Shown here: positions 56,081 through 64,000 of the stretch, one piece after another
Position numbering within the stretch: position 1 is the stretch's first letter
How the letters are laid out: the number at the start of each line of letters is the position of its first letter
Source: Syntrophomonas sp. DTU018
GTDB taxonomy: Bacteria; Bacillota; Syntrophomonadia; Syntrophomonadales; Syntrophomonadaceae
Assembly: GCA_001513155.1 (NCBI GenBank)
Contig: LFSR01000032.1
Span: 62,001 to 126,000, forward strand
Direction: 5' to 3'
Length of the DNA stretch: 64,000 nucleotides
The notes under the pieces: model-generated
Database searches by the model: none
Seen by the model: the letters and a program-made list of their open reading frames with translations, nothing else
Told to the model about the DNA's origin: nothing
Made by a program: the position numbers and the translations under genes

Positions 56081-57142
56081 ATGCCGTTGGATTTCGATGT
56101 CGAGATGCAGCAATTTGCTAATATCAAGGTAATAGGAGTCGGTGGCGGAGGAAACAACGCCATTAACCGGATGATTGAAGCTGGGCTAAAAGGAGTTGAG
56201 TTTATAGCGGTTAACACCGATGCTCAGGCTCTATATATGTCCAAAGCAGAATCAAAAATTCAGATAGGAGCCAAATTGACCAAAGGCTTAGGTGCTGGTG
56301 CTGACCCGGAGATTGGCATGAAGGCTGCTGAGGAATCCAACGAAGAAATAAGAAGAGCCTTAATGGGAGCCGATATGGTTTTTGTTACTGCCGGTATGGG
56401 CGGGGGAACCGGTACCGGTGGTGCTCCGGTTATTGCCCGTATCGCCAAGGAATTAGGATCCCTTACGGTTGGTGTAGTTACCAAGCCCTTTGCTTTTGAA
56501 GGACGTAAGCGCAGTGCCCAGGCTGAACGCGGCATTCAAGCCCTGCGGGAACAGGTGGACAGCTTGATTACCATTCCCAATGATCGCCTTCTGCAGGTAG
56601 TAGACAAGCATACCAACTTTAATGATGCCTTTAAAATAGCCGATGATATACTGCGCCAGGGGGTACAGGGAATATCCGATCTCATTGCCGTACCGGGAAT
56701 AATAAACTGTGACTTTGCTGATGTTCAGACCATTATGCAGAATACCGGCTCCGCATTAATGGGAATCGGCCGTGCCAAAGGTGAAAACCGGGCTGCTGAA
56801 GCTGCGAGGATGGCCATTTCCAGTCCTCTTTTGGAGACCTCCATTGACGGAGCCAAAGGAGTCCTGTTTAATATAAGCGGCGGCAACGACCTGACCCTGT
56901 TTGAAATAAATGAAGCTGCAGAGATTATCCATCAAGCAGCTGACGAGGAAGCTAACATTATATTCGGCGCCAACATTGATGAATCTCTCAATGATGAGGT
57001 TAGAGTGACTGTGATCGCTACCGGCTTTTCCACAGCCCGGCCTGCTGTACCGGAGACTCCCCGCAGTCGGGTTCTGGATACACCGGTGTCCTTCTTCGAT
57101 AAAAGCGATTTGGAGATTCCTCCTTTCCTGAGAAGGAAATAA
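56081..57142 (+). CDS. ftsZ: Cell division protein FtsZ
   Basis: Tubulin-like GTPase forming the Z ring, 353 aa. Visible: [36 protein letters not shown] (tubulin signature), [27 protein letters not shown]-type [10 protein letters not shown] and [15 protein letters not shown]. The C-terminal peptide [10 protein letters not shown] that binds FtsA is present after a linker of only ~25 residues, short for the family. ATG after GGGGAGG. Ends the dcw cluster with a terminator. Confidence 0.98.
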   Translation: MPLDFDVEMQQFANIKVIGVGGGGNNAINRMIEAGLKGVEFIAVNTDAQALYMSKAESKIQIGAKLTKGLGAGADPEIGMKAAEESNEEIRRALMGADMVFVTAGMGGGTGTGGAPVIARIAKELGSLTVGVVTKPFAFEGRKRSAQAERGIQALREQVDSLITIPNDRLLQVVDKHTNFNDAFKIADDILRQGVQGISDLIAVPGIINCDFADVQTIMQNTGSALMGIGRAKGENRAAEAARMAISSPLLETSIDGAKGVLFNISGGNDLTLFEINEAAEIIHQAADEEANIIFGANIDESLNDEVRVTVIATGFSTARPAVPETPRSRVLDTPVSFFDKSDLEIPPFLRRK

Positions 57143-57155
57143 CTTAACGATAACG

Positions 57156-57183
57156 AACCGGGAAGACATTTCCCGGTTTTTTT
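57156..57183 (+). terminator. Terminator after ftsZ
   Basis: AACCGGGAA/TTTCCCGGTT stem (57156-57164/57169-57178) followed by seven T. Confidence 0.92.
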
Positions 57184-57246
57184 GCTTTTCTGGCCGATTA
57201 TAGTTGAGCAAGCTTTGCTAAAGCAACAAATTCCCATCTCATCCAT

Positions 57247-57255
57247 TGGTATAAT
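57247..57255 (+). promoter_or_regulatory. Extended -10 box upstream of spoIIGA
   Basis: TGGTATAAT: TATAAT at 57250-57255 with TG one base before. It lies 85 bases before spoIIGA. No clear -35 and no convincing Spo0A box (TGTCGAA) was found in 57184-57340, the rest of which shows nothing else. Confidence 0.4.
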
Positions 57256-57340
57256 GTGGAATACATTATCACAAATATAAAGACATAACCATTAATTAGC
57301 GTAAAATTGACCGCTGGGAAAGGTACCAGGTGCTGGCATT

Positions 57341-58216
57341 ATGGGGTCAAGAGTATACGCGGATATAACTTTTCTGGTTAACTTCATCATGGACTTTTTA
57401 ATCCTATGGGTTACAGTTCGGTTAACAGGAATACCTGTCTCTTATATCCGCATTGTTATCGCAGCCGGACTGGGCGGCATATATGCAGTAGGGTATTTGT
57501 TCCCGGAACTGTCTTTTTGGTATTCACTTCCGTTTAAAGTACTGTTCTCAGTTTTTTTGGTTATAGTGGCTGTTTTGCCCCGTACCTGGAAGGATCTAGC
57601 CAAGAGCATGCTGTTGTTTTACGGTATTAATTTCCTGGTGGCGGGAGCCAGCCTGGGCTTTTCTTATCTGGTTCAGTCATCTTATCAGTTCGATTATTCA
57701 TATTGGTGGCTGCTGGCCGGCATCAGCTGTGCGCTGTTATTGGGCATATATGGGAAAAGCTGGTTTAACGAGCGTATCCTGCCCCAGTTGTTGAAATTCC
57801 CGGTACAACTTACTTTTGGCGGTAACCGCTGTTCTGGTCAGGGATTTGTTGATACGGGCAATGGTTTGCGAGATCCCCTTACCAACCGGCCGGTGATTAT
57901 TGCTGAGTATCAACTGCTGAAAGATTGTCTGCCTGCGGATTTCCAAAGCGCCCTGGAAGACAGCTGCAACCAGGAAGAAATGCTGGATAGATTGAGTCAA
58001 AGCAGTTGGGCTAACCGGTTGAGATTGATTCCTTTTACCTCTATTGGCAAAAAAAATGGATTGCTGGTAGGGATCCGGGCTGATGCCATCCGGGTCGGCT
58101 TAGGTAATAACAGTATTAAACATAGCAATATGGTAGTGGGCATTTACCAGGATAAGCTCAGCCCAGAGGAACATTACCAACTCCTGATACCTTTAGAAAT
58201 ACTTAATAATGGATAG
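57341..58216 (+). CDS. spoIIGA: Sporulation sigma-E factor processing peptidase SpoIIGA
   Basis: 291 aa aspartic protease in the mother-cell septal membrane that activates pro-sigma-E. Five membrane helices in the first ~145 residues, then a cytoplasmic protease domain with [15 protein letters not shown] (catalytic Asp about residue 171) and a basic [16 protein letters not shown] region. It precedes sigE by 11 bases, the conserved spoIIG operon. Confidence 0.94.
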   Translation: MGSRVYADITFLVNFIMDFLILWVTVRLTGIPVSYIRIVIAAGLGGIYAVGYLFPELSFWYSLPFKVLFSVFLVIVAVLPRTWKDLAKSMLLFYGINFLVAGASLGFSYLVQSSYQFDYSYWWLLAGISCALLLGIYGKSWFNERILPQLLKFPVQLTFGGNRCSGQGFVDTGNGLRDPLTNRPVIIAEYQLLKDCLPADFQSALEDSCNQEEMLDRLSQSSWANRLRLIPFTSIGKKNGLLVGIRADAIRVGLGNNSIKHSNMVVGIYQDKLSPEEHYQLLIPLEILNNG

Positions 58217-58227
58217 GGGGAGTAAGC

Positions 58228-58947
58228 ATGAAAAGATTGTCGATCTGGAAATTGCGCCTCTATTTTCTGTACTGGCTGTTAGCCCGGCAGAAACCCAAGT
58301 TCATACATTATATTGGCTCAACGGAAGTGCTTCCCCCGCCCTTAAAGGAGCAGGAAGAATATGATTTGATTTCCCGGTTGGATCAGGGGGATATGGCAGT
58401 TAAGGCTAAGCTGATTGAGCACAACCTGCGCTTGGTAGTTTATATAGCCAAAAAATTTGAAAATACCGGCATCAACATTGAAGATCTGGTATCCATCGGT
58501 ACCATCGGATTAATTAAAGCGGTGAATACTTTTGAACCCAAGAAAAATATCAAATTAGCCACCTATGCTTCCCGCTGCATTGAGAATGAAATATTGATGT
58601 ACCTGCGCCGCAACTTGAAAAACCGGGCGGAAGTATCTCTGGATGAGCCTCTTAATGTGGACTGGGACGGCAATGAACTGCTGCTGTCCGATGTTTTGGG
58701 CACGGAGAGCGACATGATATATAAGAAGATTGAAGGGGATGTGGAAAAGCACCTGCTCTGGCAGGCTATGCATAAGCTGAATCCCCGGGAAAAAACCATA
58801 ATTAAGCTGAGATTTGGCCTGGAGGACGGGGTGGAGAAAACCCAAAAGGAAGTGGCCGATATTCTGGGGATTTCCCAATCCTATATATCCCGTCTGGAAA
58901 AGCGCATCTTGAAGCGTTTGCAGCGGGAGATCAGAAAAATTGAGTAA
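58228..58947 (+). CDS. sigE: RNA polymerase sporulation sigma factor SigE (pro-form)
   Basis: Mother-cell sigma factor, 239 aa. Residues ~1-27 are the basic/hydrophobic pro-sequence, with the cleavage region around [15 protein letters not shown]. Region 2: [30 protein letters not shown] (given in part) and [20 protein letters not shown]. Region 4: [23 protein letters not shown]. Agreement with Bacillus SigE is close throughout. ATG follows TAGGGGGAG. Co-transcribed with spoIIGA. Confidence 0.96.
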   Translation: MKRLSIWKLRLYFLYWLLARQKPKFIHYIGSTEVLPPPLKEQEEYDLISRLDQGDMAVKAKLIEHNLRLVVYIAKKFENTGINIEDLVSIGTIGLIKAVNTFEPKKNIKLATYASRCIENEILMYLRRNLKNRAEVSLDEPLNVDWDGNELLLSDVLGTESDMIYKKIEGDVEKHLLWQAMHKLNPREKTIIKLRFGLEDGVEKTQKEVADILGISQSYISRLEKRILKRLQREIRKIE

Positions 58948-58980
58948 CTCTATCTGCTGGAAAACTTGTTTGTCTTCACC

Positions 58981-59005
58981 GGTTCCACTTTAAAAATGAA
59001 ACCGT
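58981..59005 (+). repeat. Upstream, decayed copy of the sigE terminator
   Basis: GGTTCCACTTTAAAAATG then AAACCGT; identical in 24 of 25 bases to the terminator at 59160-59184. One change breaks the palindrome and no T run follows (GAGAGTG instead). Confidence 0.8.
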
Positions 59006-59030
59006 GAGAGTGTTAAAAAATTAGCTAAAA

Positions 59031-59120
59031 GAGATCGCCACGTCGCTACGCTCCTCGCGAAGACATACCAAAAGGCCGTCTTATGTGTCATTGCGAGCCC
59101 CGGAGGGGCGTGGCAATCTC
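59031..59120. repeat. REP-like palindromic element, 90 bases
   Basis: Arms of 35 bases, 59031-59065 (GAGATCGCCACGTCGCTACG...) and 59086-59120 (...GGGGCGTGGCAATCTC), about 70% complementary, around a 20-base centre. This TCATTGCGAG/GCAATCTC type of repeat is widespread and multi-copy in many bacterial genomes. It sits between sigE and sigG. The rest of the 399-base gap shows no gene. Confidence 0.75.
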
Positions 59121-59159
59121 AAACGTCTAACCGCTAAAAGACTTCTTTGACAGTCTGAC

Positions 59160-59191
59160 GGTTCCACTTTAAAAATGGAACCGTTTTTTTA
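59160..59191 (+). terminator. Terminator between sigE and sigG
   Basis: GGTTCCA/TGGAACC stem with loop CTTTAAAAA (59160-59184), extended by ACGG/CCGT, followed by seven T. Confidence 0.88.
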
Positions 59192-59346
59192 ATAGGCACT
59201 GATTCAGAACCCAGAATAATTCCCCTGGTCAGCGAGAATACTTTTATTAACAGTATTGCTACAATGACGCCTCTCAGCTAAATCGCACTGTGAACTAAAA
59301 CATAAGCAGCAACCCATTTAAACTCAAGGGGAAGGAGCAGGACGCT

Positions 59347-60117
59347 TTGATTAACAAAGTTGAAATCTGTGGAGTCAATACTTCCAAACTTCCCGTGTTA
59401 AAGAACGAAGAAATGAGGGAATTGTTCCAAGCCATGCAATCAGGAGATGCTTCTGCTCGGGAGCAGTTGATTCAAGGCAATCTCCGCCTGGTTTTAAGTG
59501 TTATTCAAAGGTTCAGCAACAGAGGCGAATATGTGGATGATCTTTTCCAGGTAGGGTGTATTGGCTTAATAAAAGCCATTGACAATTTTGATTTAAGTCA
59601 AAATGTCCGGTTTTCAACTTATGCAGTTCCTATGATTATTGGAGAAATCCGGCGTTATTTAAGGGATAACAATGCGGTAAGAGTATCAAGATCTTTGCGG
59701 GATATTGCTTATAAGGCTCTGCAGGTTCGAGAAAAACTGGTATCAATACATGGATCTGAACCAACTATTGCCCAAATAGCTGAAGAGCTGCAGATTCCCC
59801 GGGAAGAAGTGGTATTTGCCCTGGATGCTATTCAGGAACCGGTTTCCTTGTTTGAGCCCATTTACAATGATGGGGGAGATCCTATCCTGGTCATGGATCA
59901 AATCAGTGATGACCGTAATACCGACGAGTCTTGGCTGGAAGAGATAGCTATCAAAGAAGCTATGAAAAAGCTCAACAATCGGGAAAAACACATAATATCG
60001 CTGCGTTTTTTCCAAGGAAAAACTCAGATGGAAGTTGCCGATGAGATCGGCATATCCCAAGCTCAGGTCTCCCGGCTGGAGAAAGCCGCCTTAAAACAAC
60101 TGCGCAAATATATTTGA
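59347..60117 (+). CDS. sigG: RNA polymerase sporulation sigma factor SigG
   Basis: Late forespore sigma factor, 256 aa. N-terminus INKVEICGVNTSKLPVLKNEEM is the SigG-specific segment (about residues 2-23). Region 2: NLRLVLSVIQRFSNRGEYVD and RFSTYAVPMIIGEIRRYLRD; region 3 RVSRSLRDIAYKAL; region 4 KTQMEVADEIGISQAQVSRL. No pro-sequence. TTG start 59347, with GGAG about 9 bases before. Separate from sigE through the terminator. A forespore promoter was looked for but not resolved. Confidence 0.95.
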   Translation: MINKVEICGVNTSKLPVLKNEEMRELFQAMQSGDASAREQLIQGNLRLVLSVIQRFSNRGEYVDDLFQVGCIGLIKAIDNFDLSQNVRFSTYAVPMIIGEIRRYLRDNNAVRVSRSLRDIAYKALQVREKLVSIHGSEPTIAQIAEELQIPREEVVFALDAIQEPVSLFEPIYNDGGDPILVMDQISDDRNTDESWLEEIAIKEAMKKLNNREKHIISLRFFQGKTQMEVADEIGISQAQVSRLEKAALKQLRKYI

Positions 60118-60139
60118 AAGGAGCGCATGGAAAGGTTCG

Positions 60140-60277
60140 ATGTACAAAAACTTGCTGGTGATATGCTTGATAGGTATTATTCTGGCATTGCTGCTGCCTA
60201 TTACGGAACAGTACTCTGCCAGTGAATTGGCTTTTACCTATGATAACCTGGTGCAAACTGAGATCATAGCCAAATAG
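60140..60277 (+). CDS. Predicted 45-residue membrane peptide downstream of sigG
   Basis: ATG 60140, preceded by GGAAAGG at 4 bases, to TAG 60275-60277. The product starts MYKNLLVICLIGIILALLLP: a basic residue and a single hydrophobic helix (residues ~5-20), then a polar acidic tail (EQYSASELAFTYDNLVQTEI). It begins 22 bases after sigG and ends before a strong terminator, so it would be co-transcribed with sigG. A competing frame (ATG 60131, 32 codons) looks less like a protein. No family recognised. Confidence 0.5.
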   Translation: MYKNLLVICLIGIILALLLPITEQYSASELAFTYDNLVQTEIIAK

Positions 60278-60310
60278 CTCTGCTCCTATCTTAGAAGGCC
60301 ATACCATGGA

Positions 60311-60339
60311 GGAGTTGCTATGAGCAGACTCCTTTTTTT
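60311..60339 (+). terminator. Terminator after sigG and the small peptide
   Basis: GGAGTTGCT/AGCAgACTCC stem (60311-60319/60323-60332) with loop ATG and seven T. Confidence 0.9.
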
Positions 60340-60371
60340 GTTACAATGGTGGCATAAACGGAGGTAGGAGA

Positions 60372-61673
60372 ATGGGCCAGGATGATATAGTTCTGTACTG
60401 GTGCGGGAAAAAGCTGCCAGAGGTAAAAAACTATGAATATTATACCCAGCAGACGGTATTCCCCTGCGCCAACCAAAACACCCTTAATAAGCCTCTTTTT
60501 CAGGTGAACAACCAGCTATGCTTAGGCACGGATCATGAGGTAATGGCATGGCTGCTGGATAATGGCTATCAGAACAGCTTTGACTGCATATACATAGATC
60601 CGCCATATTTAACCGACAGTGACTATTATGCCCAGATAAAAGTTGATACTCCCGGCGGAACTCAGCGGGTCAAACAGCGGGTATTTCGTGACATTGGCTA
60701 CCGGAATCTGGCCTCTTACCTGCAGCATATCTATGAGTCAATAGCTATGATAAAGGAACTTTTGTCGGAACAGGGCAGCCTGTTTATTCACCTGGATTAC
60801 CATTCCTCCCATTATGTAAAGATAATTCTGGATGAAGTTTTTTCTCCCCAGCGCTTTGTCAATGAGATTGTCTGGTGCTATGGAGGGGGCAGCGGAACCC
60901 GGCGCCATTTTCATCGCAAGCATGATGTTATATTTTGGTACAGCCGGGGAGCGGACTATATTTTTAATCCCCAGTACCGGCCTTATTCCCCAGGCACTAT
61001 ACAAAGAGGTCTTACCAAAGTTAAAGGGGATCGTTATAAGCTGGACAGCAGAGGGGCACTGCTGCAGGACTGGTGGCATGACATACCCAAAATTCTCAGC
61101 CCCACAGCCAACAGCAACTGGAAGTTTCCCACCCAAAAACCAGTGGAACTGGTACAGCGCATCCTGCAAGCCGCAACTGCGGAAAACTCTCTGGTAGGGG
61201 ATTTCTATTGCGGTTCAGGAACCACTGGAGAAGCCTGCGAAAACCTGGGGCGCCGGTGGGTAATGAGTGACAACAGCATATATGCTATTCAAACCAGTAT
61301 TCACAGGCTAATCAGATCCAGTAGCCGGCCTTTTATAGTCAGTTCCACTCAACCGGAACCTTCCCCGCCCGGTGACTTATCAGTTGCAGCAGAATACTTT
61401 TCCAATTTATTCGGCAATGAATTAACCATTAGCCTGCAGTCCTATCAGCCCAAGGACAACCGACCGCCCAGCTTGGCCTGGATCGATTTCTGGGAGATAG
61501 GCTGGTTAAATGGTGAGAATTTCATATCCCTGCGGCAAGTTATTCCAGCCAAAAGAGGGCAGAGGGTTCCCGACTGGGTTAGCCTTAAGCTTGACGAAAT
61601 CAGCCAGCCCTTGGCAGTGCAAGTCTGGGATATCCAGGGAGGACCAGTTAAAATGCCCATAACTCTGCTGTAA
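60372..61673 (+). CDS. Orphan DNA methyltransferase (N4-cytosine/N6-adenine, beta-class)
   Basis: 433 aa. Motif order is catalytic first: CIYIDPPYLTDSDYY (motif IV DPPY, about residue 75), a variable recognition region (~120-250), TQKPVELVQRIL, then DFYCGSGTTGEACENLGRR (motif I, about residue 280). This is beta-class topology. DPPY suggests adenine-N6 (or cytosine-N4) methylation. The last ~110 residues after the SAM domain are unassigned. No endonuclease or specificity gene is adjacent. ATG 60372 after GGAGGTAGGAG. It sits between sigG and dprA. Confidence 0.88.
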   Translation: MGQDDIVLYWCGKKLPEVKNYEYYTQQTVFPCANQNTLNKPLFQVNNQLCLGTDHEVMAWLLDNGYQNSFDCIYIDPPYLTDSDYYAQIKVDTPGGTQRVKQRVFRDIGYRNLASYLQHIYESIAMIKELLSEQGSLFIHLDYHSSHYVKIILDEVFSPQRFVNEIVWCYGGGSGTRRHFHRKHDVIFWYSRGADYIFNPQYRPYSPGTIQRGLTKVKGDRYKLDSRGALLQDWWHDIPKILSPTANSNWKFPTQKPVELVQRILQAATAENSLVGDFYCGSGTTGEACENLGRRWVMSDNSIYAIQTSIHRLIRSSSRPFIVSSTQPEPSPPGDLSVAAEYFSNLFGNELTISLQSYQPKDNRPPSLAWIDFWEIGWLNGENFISLRQVIPAKRGQRVPDWVSLKLDEISQPLAVQVWDIQGGPVKMPITLL

Positions 61674-61728
61674 CTGCACTGGTCTCCCCCATATCCAATC
61701 TATACCAAACTCCTGTACATATTACTTA

Positions 61729-61902
61729 TTACTTACGAATCCGGTGCTGTTTCAAAAGCCTATGAATATCAGTTTCCTTGTCATCGCCCAAAGGCAGCCA
61801 GACATCATCATAGACATCTTCGTCCAGTACGTCTTCCCGGTCCAGAGTACTGCGCAGGCGATAGCGAATAAATGATAAAGGCTCATAAGAAAATATACGC
61901 AT
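61729..61902 (-). CDS. Predicted 57-residue acidic protein
   Basis: ATG 61902 to TAA 61729 on the minus strand, with an excellent ribosome site GGGAGG 5 bases before the ATG. The product MRIFSYEPLSFIRYRLRSTL continues with an Asp/Glu-rich middle (DREDVLDEDVYDDVW) and a basic end (LLKQHRIRK). No membrane segment and no known domain. It starts 26 bases after the stop of the next small gene upstream (61929-62123), so the two look like an operon. The stretch 61674-61728 holds nothing else I can identify. Confidence 0.6.
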   Translation of the reverse strand: MRIFSYEPLSFIRYRLRSTLDREDVLDEDVYDDVWLPLGDDKETDIHRLLKQHRIRK

Positions 61903-61928
61903 TTTTCCTCCCTCATTACCGGCTTATT

Positions 61929-62123
61929 CTAGCGATGCTGCATGCGGCGTCCTAACAGGTATACTCCAGTGATAGCTATAGCATGCAGCACCCACCACCC
62001 TGGCTCCAGCATGCTGAATGTGCCTGGGTCAATCCTATCTCGGTGCATTACTTTTTTACTCAGAGAGTGCTTTATATCCATCAAATTCAAAAGAGTGGAA
62101 AGCAAAGGCATCACTCCTTTCAT
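61929..62123 (-). CDS. Predicted 64-residue single-pass membrane protein
   Basis: ATG 62123 to stop 61929, minus strand. The sequence contains LLSTLLNLMDIKHSLSKK, then DRIDPGTFSMLEPGWWVLHA leading into one hydrophobic helix (about residues 41-58) and a basic end (GRRMQHR). ATG 62111 (60 aa) is an alternative, since AAAGGAG lies between the two starts. Together with the next gene it forms a minus-strand pair between the methyltransferase and dprA. The divergent region 62124-62307 is AT-rich and includes TATAAT at 62189 on the + strand. Confidence 0.5.
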   Translation of the reverse strand: MKGVMPLLSTLLNLMDIKHSLSKKVMHRDRIDPGTFSMLEPGWWVLHAIAITGVYLLGRRMQHR

Positions 62124-62307
62124 ATATTTTTCAATAATATTTTTCCCGCCGGCCGTTTTATTAGCAGAAGTAAATAATGTAACTCACATATAATAACAAA
62201 TAATTGCCATATAGGAAAAAGAAGGTAAAATTCTTGCTTTGCCTAAATATTTATGGTATCAATGGCGATAGAGTTTCATTTGTTCATTAAAAGCGGGGAG
62301 ATAGCGG

Positions 62308-63405
62308 ATGGATCGAACTGAGAAAGAAGCACTATGTGAAATCCATGCCTTGTGTGGGGTTGGGGCTGCTACTTTATGGAAAGCTTTCCATGAGCGGGGC
62401 AGTTTTACTCAATTGTATCAAGCAAATGAGGCGGATTTATACGAAATTCTGCCGCCGGAGGCAGTGAATGAATTGATCCAAAGGCGTCGCTCCCGGACAT
62501 CCTGGGATTGTCTTGAAAGAATTGAAGCCCATGGCTTTCAGGTTGTTTCCGTATTAGATGACAACTATCCGGAATTATTGAGGACTATTCATAATCCGCC
62601 TTTTGTAATATACTGTGCAGGTAACTTGGAATTATGGAATAGCTTTTGTTTGGCCATAGTGGGTTCCAGAAATGCCACTCATTATGGGCGGACTACTGCC
62701 AGAAAACTAGGTGAAGAATTAGCGGCTTACGGGGTTGTAGTAGTGAGCGGCATGGCCCGAGGAATTGATGCCGAGGCTCATGTCGGGGCTCTTAATACCG
62801 GTACTACTATAGCAGTTCTCGGCAGCGGAATAAATGTGGTTTATCCCCGGGAAAATCAATCCCTGTATGAACGCATCCGAATGCAGGGACTAATAATCAG
62901 TGAATTTCCTATGGACTCACCGCCGGATTCCAAACACTTTCCTATGCGCAATCGTCTTATATCCGGTTTGAGCCGGGGAGTAATTGTGGTGGAAGCCAGG
63001 GAACGCAGCGGTGCCCTCATTACAGCTGATTTGGCTTTGGAACAGGGACGAGATGTTATGGCCGTACCCGGGCCCATAACCAGTAAAAACAGTGTGGGAA
63101 CCAATCGCCTGATTCAGCAGGGAGCCAAACTTGTTATGGACGTTGAAGATATCATAAGCGAGTACCCTAACTTTAATTGGCAATTGGCTTCACCGCCGAT
63201 TATGGTGGAAGGCATGTTGTTTGCAGAAGAGGACAGTGAAGAAGCTGAAATACTGCAGCTGATTGAAGTTGATGGAATTCATTTTGATGAACTGCTGCAG
63301 CGAACCAGCCTGGATCATGGAACCTTGAGTTCTTTGCTGCTAAAACTGGAGCTAAAGGGGATAGTGACGTCAACCCCGGGTAATTACTATGTTAGGATAC
63401 GTTAG
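62308..63405 (+). CDS. dprA: DNA processing protein DprA
   Basis: Loads RecA on incoming single-stranded DNA in transformation; universal in bacteria. 365 aa. N-terminal SAM-like helical domain (~1-80), Rossmann domain with [74 protein letters not shown] and [21 protein letters not shown] (given in part). A C-terminal winged helix follows (~300-360). ATG after GGGGAG. topA follows, the common dprA-topA pair. Confidence 0.96.
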   Translation: MDRTEKEALCEIHALCGVGAATLWKAFHERGSFTQLYQANEADLYEILPPEAVNELIQRRRSRTSWDCLERIEAHGFQVVSVLDDNYPELLRTIHNPPFVIYCAGNLELWNSFCLAIVGSRNATHYGRTTARKLGEELAAYGVVVVSGMARGIDAEAHVGALNTGTTIAVLGSGINVVYPRENQSLYERIRMQGLIISEFPMDSPPDSKHFPMRNRLISGLSRGVIVVEARERSGALITADLALEQGRDVMAVPGPITSKNSVGTNRLIQQGAKLVMDVEDIISEYPNFNWQLASPPIMVEGMLFAEEDSEEAEILQLIEVDGIHFDELLQRTSLDHGTLSSLLLKLELKGIVTSTPGNYYVRIR

Positions 63406-63455
63406 ATGATCCTTGGCACATAGAACACGATAATATTCATGGAGAGGTGATCTGT

Positions 63456-64000
63456 TTGGCAGATACGACTCTGGTGATTGTTGAGTCAGCAGCCAAAGCA
63501 AAAACTCTGAGCAAATTCCTGGGCAAAGGGTACCGGGTAAAGGCATCCATAGGACATATTAAAGACTTACCCAAGAGTAAACTGGGCATTGATATAGATA
63601 ATGACTTTGAACCCCAGTATATTACTATCCGCGGGAAAGGGGATTTACTTAAGGAAATCAAGGATGAATCCCAGAGAGCGGAGCAGGTGCTGTTAGCCAC
63701 TGACCCAGACCGGGAAGGGGAAGCTATTGCCTGGCATCTGCAAAATGCCATGCGTATTCCTGCTGATGCCAAATGCCGGGTTGAGTTTAATGAAATTACC
63801 AAAGAAGCCGTGAAAAAAGCTATCAAGAAACCACGGCCCATTGACCTCAATCGGGTTAATGCCCAGCAGGCCAGAAGAGTATTGGATAGATTGGTAGGAT
63901 ACAATCTAAGTCCCTTGCTGTGGAGCAAGGTACGCAAAGGACTAAGTGCCGGCCGGGTTCAGTCGGTAGTTGTTAGGCTGATATGTGAACGGGAGCAGGA
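63456..64000 (+). CDS. topA: DNA topoisomerase I (N-terminal part, 3' truncated by window)
   Basis: Relaxes negatively supercoiled DNA. Open from TTG 63456 (GGAGAGGTG upstream) to the window edge, about 181 codons. Visible: [19 protein letters not shown] and [17 protein letters not shown] (Toprim start), [17 protein letters not shown] (Toprim DxDxE), [33 protein letters not shown] and [16 protein letters not shown]. Active-site Tyr lies beyond the window. The other-strand frame here is a shadow. Confidence 0.96.
   Translation, partial: MADTTLVIVESAAKAKTLSKFLGKGYRVKASIGHIKDLPKSKLGIDIDNDFEPQYITIRGKGDLLKEIKDESQRAEQVLLATDPDREGEAIAWHLQNAMRIPADAKCRVEFNEITKEAVKKAIKKPRPIDLNRVNAQQARRVLDRLVGYNLSPLLWSKVRKGLSAGRVQSVVVRLICEREQ

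Noticed and set aside
59031-59120. CRISPR repeat or tRNA-like gene between sigE and sigG
   Set aside because: A single imperfect palindrome with REP-type sequence and no spacers or tRNA loops.
61942-62193. Plus-strand frame opposite the small membrane gene
   Set aside because: No ribosome site and atypical composition; the minus-strand frame pairs with a gene that has a strong ribosome site.
1-64000. Prophage, integrated element or genomic island
   Set aside because: No integrase, transposase or phage genes and no obvious composition change; gene order is core Firmicute almost throughout.

Overview
The window reads as a chromosomal segment of an anaerobic, endospore-forming Firmicute, most like the Syntrophomonadaceae (Syntrophomonas-type). 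This is an inference from gene content: complete spoIIGA-sigE-sigG, meso-DAP type murE, a selenocysteine-containing membrane formate dehydrogenase, hemZ, a paaK/ACT pair, T-box control of aromatic synthesis and strong AGGAGG ribosome sites. No phage, integrase, transposase gene, rRNA, tRNA or CRISPR array was seen. Almost all of it is core chromosome, and most genes lie on the + strand.

Layout. 1-6.3 kb: end of smc, ftsY, then a four-gene operon mtnP-mtnA-class II aldolase-mtaD that fits salvage of methylthioadenosine/5'-deoxyadenosine by the dihydroxyacetone-phosphate (DHAP) shunt. 6.3-16.7 kb: a formate dehydrogenase and molybdenum cofactor island. It holds a CDGSH iron-sulfur protein, mobB, fdhE, fdnI, fdnH, a selenocysteine fdnG interrupted by an in-frame UGA, a MoeA/binding-protein fusion and, divergently, a second moeA. 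The stretch after mobB and the fdnG leader both contain strong unexplained palindromic structure. 16.8-18 kb: an uncharacterised P-loop protein. 18-24.2 kb: recJ-relA-dtd-metallohydrolase. 24.2-26.3 kb: aroF-pheA behind a phenylalanine-type T-box followed by a second antiterminator/terminator module without Stem I. 26.3-31.9 kb: hemZ-hisS-aspS, a 6S RNA gene with its own promoter, and tcdA. 32-38.3 kb: paaK plus ACT protein, a three-gene envelope cluster of unknown function, and a PHP phosphoesterase. 38.5-57.1 kb: a nearly complete division and cell wall (dcw) cluster (mraZ, rsmH, ftsL, PASTA-PBP, murE, murF, mraY, murD, ftsW, murG, murC, murA, ftsQ, DUF881, sbp, ftsA, ftsZ), without murB. 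57.3-60.3 kb: spoIIGA-sigE, a palindromic repeat between duplicated terminator sequences, sigG and a 45-residue membrane peptide. 60.4-64 kb: an orphan DNA methyltransferase, two small minus-strand genes, dprA and the start of topA.

How the parts work together: the formate dehydrogenase (Tat-exported catalytic subunit, four-cluster Fe-S subunit, cytochrome b) is surrounded by genes for its maturation (fdhE, mobB, moeA). The dcw cluster starts at a promoter overlapped by MraZ-type direct repeats and runs into the sporulation sigma cascade. Start codons given here often differ from the longest open frame; they were chosen by ribosome site spacing and family N-termini, as noted in each entry. 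Identifications rest on motif recognition only; no database search was possible.
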